Shown: in pieces, positions 12,708 to 14,353 of the stretch
How positions within the stretch are numbered: the stretch's first letter is position 1
Layout: the number at the start of each line of letters is the position of its first letter
Assembly (NCBI GenBank): GCA_002340985.1
Contig: DDNC01000004.1
Coordinates: forward strand, 3,254 to 17,606
DNA from: Firmicutes bacterium UBA2530
GTDB taxonomy: Bacteria; Bacillota; Clostridia; Tissierellales; Sedimentibacteraceae
Length of the DNA stretch: 14,353 nt
Direction: 5' to 3'
Notes under the pieces: model-generated
Databases searched by the model: none
Seen by the model: the letters and a program-made list of their open reading frames with translations, nothing else
What the model was told of the DNA's origin: nothing
Made by a program: the position numbers and the translations under genes

Positions 12708-13658
12708 TTACACGTCGCTATATTTATTAACTATCACCGTACCGGTTTGTCCTGTTATCCCTTCCTTTACTTTTTCCAAAGAAGTAATAAGCACATTTCT
12801 TCCCGGCTTTGATTCCACAAACTTCAAAGCAGCCTTAATCTTCGGAAGCATGGAGCCCGGCGCAAAATGACCTTCTTCAATATACTTGTACACATCCTCA
12901 ACGCTTATTTCAGACAAGTCCTGCTGGTTCGGCTTATTGAAATTTATTGATACCTTTTCTACTGCGGTTAATATTACCAGATAATCAGCCTCCATTATTT
13001 CAGCTATCTTTTCCGCTGCAAAATCCTTATCTATAACTGCTGCAACACCTTCAAGGCCTCTTTCGTTCCTTATTACAGGTATTCCTCCCCCTCCAACGGT
13101 AATTACAACATGACCTGCCTGCACAAGTGTTTTAACCAACGGGGCTTCAATCACATCCACGGGCTCAGGTGACGGAACAACTCTTCTCCAGCCTCTTCCT
13201 GCATCCTCCATCATTGTAAATCCCATTTCTTTTTTCATAACCTCAGCAGCTTCCTGTGAATAGAAGGCACCTATGGGTTTCGTAGGGTTGTCAAAGCTTT
13301 TATCATTCTTATCCACCACAACCTGTGTAACCACAGAAGCAACAGATTTATCTATTCCCCTTCTTTCCATTTCAACCTTTATTGATTGCTGCAGATGATA
13401 CCCAATATATCCCTGGCTCATAGCTCCGCATTCAGGAAACGGCATCGGTTCCCCCACTTTTTCATATACAGAAACAATCCTGCCTACCTGCGGACCGTTG
13501 CCATGGGCAATTATCACCTCATGACCCTCCTCAATCAAATCCACAAGCGATTTTGCAGTTTGTCTTGATACCTGAAGCTGTGACGAGGCAGAGCAGTCAT
13601 TAGCGTCCGCCTGAAGGGCATTTCCTCCAAGCGCTATTACAATTCTTTCTTTTTTCAT
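12708..13658 (-). CDS. arcC: Carbamate kinase
   Basis: Catalyses the reversible transfer of phosphate between carbamoyl phosphate plus ADP and carbamate plus ATP. It normally yields ATP in arginine deiminase, agmatine or purine/allantoin fermentation. The 316-residue product is of standard length and has the amino-acid-kinase motifs VIALGGNAL (7-15), IAHGNGPQVGR (50-60), VGGGGIPV (188-195), AVIDKD (207-212) and GSMLPKIKAALKF (268-280). RBS GGGAGGG precedes the ATG. No other arginine-pathway gene (arcA or arcB) is next to it, so it is a lone gene here with its own promoter. Which pathway supplies the carbamoyl phosphate is not visible. Confidence 0.95.
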   Translation of the reverse strand: MKKERIVIALGGNALQADANDCSASSQLQVSRQTAKSLVDLIEEGHEVIIAHGNGPQVGRIVSVYEKVGEPMPFPECGAMSQGYIGYHLQQSIKVEMERRGIDKSVASVVTQVVVDKNDKSFDNPTKPIGAFYSQEAAEVMKKEMGFTMMEDAGRGWRRVVPSPEPVDVIEAPLVKTLVQAGHVVITVGGGGIPVIRNERGLEGVAAVIDKDFAAEKIAEIMEADYLVILTAVEKVSINFNKPNQQDLSEISVEDVYKYIEEGHFAPGSMLPKIKAALKFVESKPGRNVLITSLEKVKEGITGQTGTVIVNKYSDV

Positions 13659-13689
13659 TTTTCCCTCCCGCTAAAATTTCAATCATTAT

Positions 13690-13717
13690 ATTATACAATA
13701 AATTCATATAATTTCCA
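13690..13717 (-). promoter_or_regulatory. Promoter of the carbamate kinase gene
   Basis: On the minus strand TGGAAA (13712-13717), 16 bases, TATAAT (13690-13695), placed 31 bases before the ATG at 13658. A second TATAAT-like hexamer overlaps downstream. Confidence 0.5.
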
Positions 13718-13790
13718 TAAAAAAATTCATGACTGATAAAAAACTGTATGTTTCTGTCATGTTTTTTGCTCTAATCTCTGTCGGTAATAA

Positions 13791-14083
13791 TTAGCACCTT
13801 TCTGATGCCGGCATCCACAATTCCATATATGTACCGTCAGATGAGCTGTTGTGTACATTTCAGGAGAATAAGCCTCCATAGTCAATCCGTGTTTTTCAAG
13901 CCAAATCCCGCTATATTTTACGGCTTTATTGATAGCTATGGTTACAAGCTGTTCAAAATTCTCTGCTTCAAATCCACACATAACATATTTTCTGGCAGGA
14001 AGCTCCCATTTGACAAAGCGGGTGTCTTCTGTTCCCTGCGCTACTTCCGCACCGGCAAAGTAAGTAAAACTGAAATTGATCAG
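13791..14083 (-). pseudogene. GyrI-like / AraC-type effector-binding domain remnant, 5' truncated and frameshifted
   Basis: Reading the minus strand from 14083 gives FTYFAGAEVAQGTEDTRF, KWELPARKYVMCGFE and KHGLTMEAYSPEMYTTA. This is the second half of a GyrI-like (bacterial effector-binding) domain, as found in multidrug-sensing regulators. No ATG, GTG or TTG start precedes it: an in-frame stop is at 14084-14086, and the first 60 or so residues of the domain are absent. Near 13834-13840 the frame breaks. The expected ending TYMELWMPASERC followed by TAA (13791-13793) is found one frame away, consistent with loss of one base. The small gene upstream ends within a few bases of the remnant, so a deletion may have fused the two ends. 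A protein of 74 residues read from the internal ATG at 13981 would have a nonsense tail and is unlikely to be real. Confidence 0.8.
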
Positions 14084-14286
14084 TCAATTTTATTGAAAAC
14101 AACAGTTTGTTCTTTCATAGATATTTTGCCCACCTGATAACCATACTCCATCAATTCTTTTTTATAATTCAAAAAAGAATGGTCTATTGGTATTCCAGCA
14201 ATATCTTTGATTTCATCAAATGTCAATTTGAATGATTGACTTCCTTTTTTCTGCACAAAATCCCATAATGAATTGTATTTGCTCAA
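14080..14286 (-). CDS. Small DUF7662-like protein
   Basis: The 68-residue product reads SKYNSLWDFVQKKGSQSF (2-19), then LTFDEIKDIAGIPIDHSF (21-38) and YKKELMEYGYQVGKIS (42-57). This is a pattern I associate with small DUF7662-type proteins of Firmicutes and other bacteria. There it often occurs alone or with regulatory domains, and the family name is from memory. The start codon is TTG (14286), supported by RBS AAAGGAGC about 8 bases upstream and by a promoter-like TTGAAT-17-TATATA. The ORF is complete, with the usual ending and TGA. The GyrI-like remnant follows immediately. Function unknown. A fold with a winged-helix-like binding surface is possible but not shown. Confidence 0.65.
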   Translation of the reverse strand: MSKYNSLWDFVQKKGSQSFKLTFDEIKDIAGIPIDHSFLNYKKELMEYGYQVGKISMKEQTVVFNKID

Positions 14287-14314
14287 CTTGTATCGCTCCT
14301 TTGCAAATTCTAAT

Positions 14315-14343
14315 TATATAATATTACATGTTATTCTATTCAA
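14315..14343 (-). promoter_or_regulatory. Promoter upstream of the DUF7662-like gene
   Basis: On the minus strand TTGAAT (14338-14343), 17 bases, TATATA (14315-14320), overlapped by a TATAAT (14313-14318). It lies about 30 bases before the TTG start. Confidence 0.5.
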
Positions 14344-14353
14344 TTTATAGACC

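Noticed and set aside
13757..13981. A complete 74-residue gene from the ATG at 13981
   Set aside because: The ATG is inside a GyrI-like domain that begins upstream, and the C-terminal part after about 13838 is out of frame with the expected ending.
14080..14286. One fused gene made of the DUF7662-like protein and the GyrI-like remnant
   Set aside because: The small protein ends at its natural TGA, and the remnant is in another frame with an in-frame stop at 14084-14086.

Overview
The window looks like chromosomal DNA from a low-GC, endospore-forming Firmicute, most likely an anaerobic member of the Clostridia (Tissierellales/Sedimentibacter-like is a guess from general feel only). The main support is the run yabP-yabQ-divIC-spoIIE, in the same order as the sporulation/division cluster of Bacillus subtilis but without yabR. 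The DNA is AT-rich and the ribosome-binding sites are strong. No tRNA, rRNA, CRISPR array or insertion sequence was seen.

Layout. (1) Positions 1-3030: a minus-strand sporulation/division cluster (yabP, yabQ, divIC, and spoIIE running off the left edge). A sigma-E-like promoter precedes yabP, and a long-spacer promoter with Spo0A-box-like sites precedes spoIIE. The coding regions of yabQ and divIC overlap by 125 bases in different frames. (2) 3031-4229: a divergent pair, a ComK-family regulator and a small sigma-70 family factor, possibly a competence or transformation switch. (3) 4337-5230: a DMT/EamA permease. (4) 5368-6106: two convergent cysteine-rich proteins. One is a 136-residue protein with 24 cysteines, a duplicated module and four NNCNCW repeats. 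The other is a 56-residue DUF1540 protein. Each has its own terminator.

(5) 6243-11192: a metabolic and signalling island. On the minus strand, a membrane diguanylate cyclase (PilJ-like sensor, PAS, GGDEF, C-terminal hemerythrin) is followed 36 bases later by an NADP-type 2-hydroxyacid dehydrogenase. An HpcH/HpaI-type aldolase (minus) and a second 2-hydroxyacid dehydrogenase (plus) come next, arranged divergently. A repeated intergenic segment of about 50 bases flanks the aldolase gene. It suggests that the aldolase cassette was added between a diguanylate cyclase and a dehydrogenase that once shared a single control region. The three enzymes would fit handling of small 2-oxo/2-hydroxy acids (pyruvate, glyoxylate, hydroxypyruvate or tartronate semialdehyde), but the substrates are inferred.

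(6) 11290-14353: a 116-residue lipoprotein with a covalent-FMN motif, a second GGDEF protein with a cysteine-bearing sensor domain, a carbamate kinase, a decayed GyrI-like effector-binding gene (5' truncated and frameshifted), and a small DUF7662-like protein starting at TTG.
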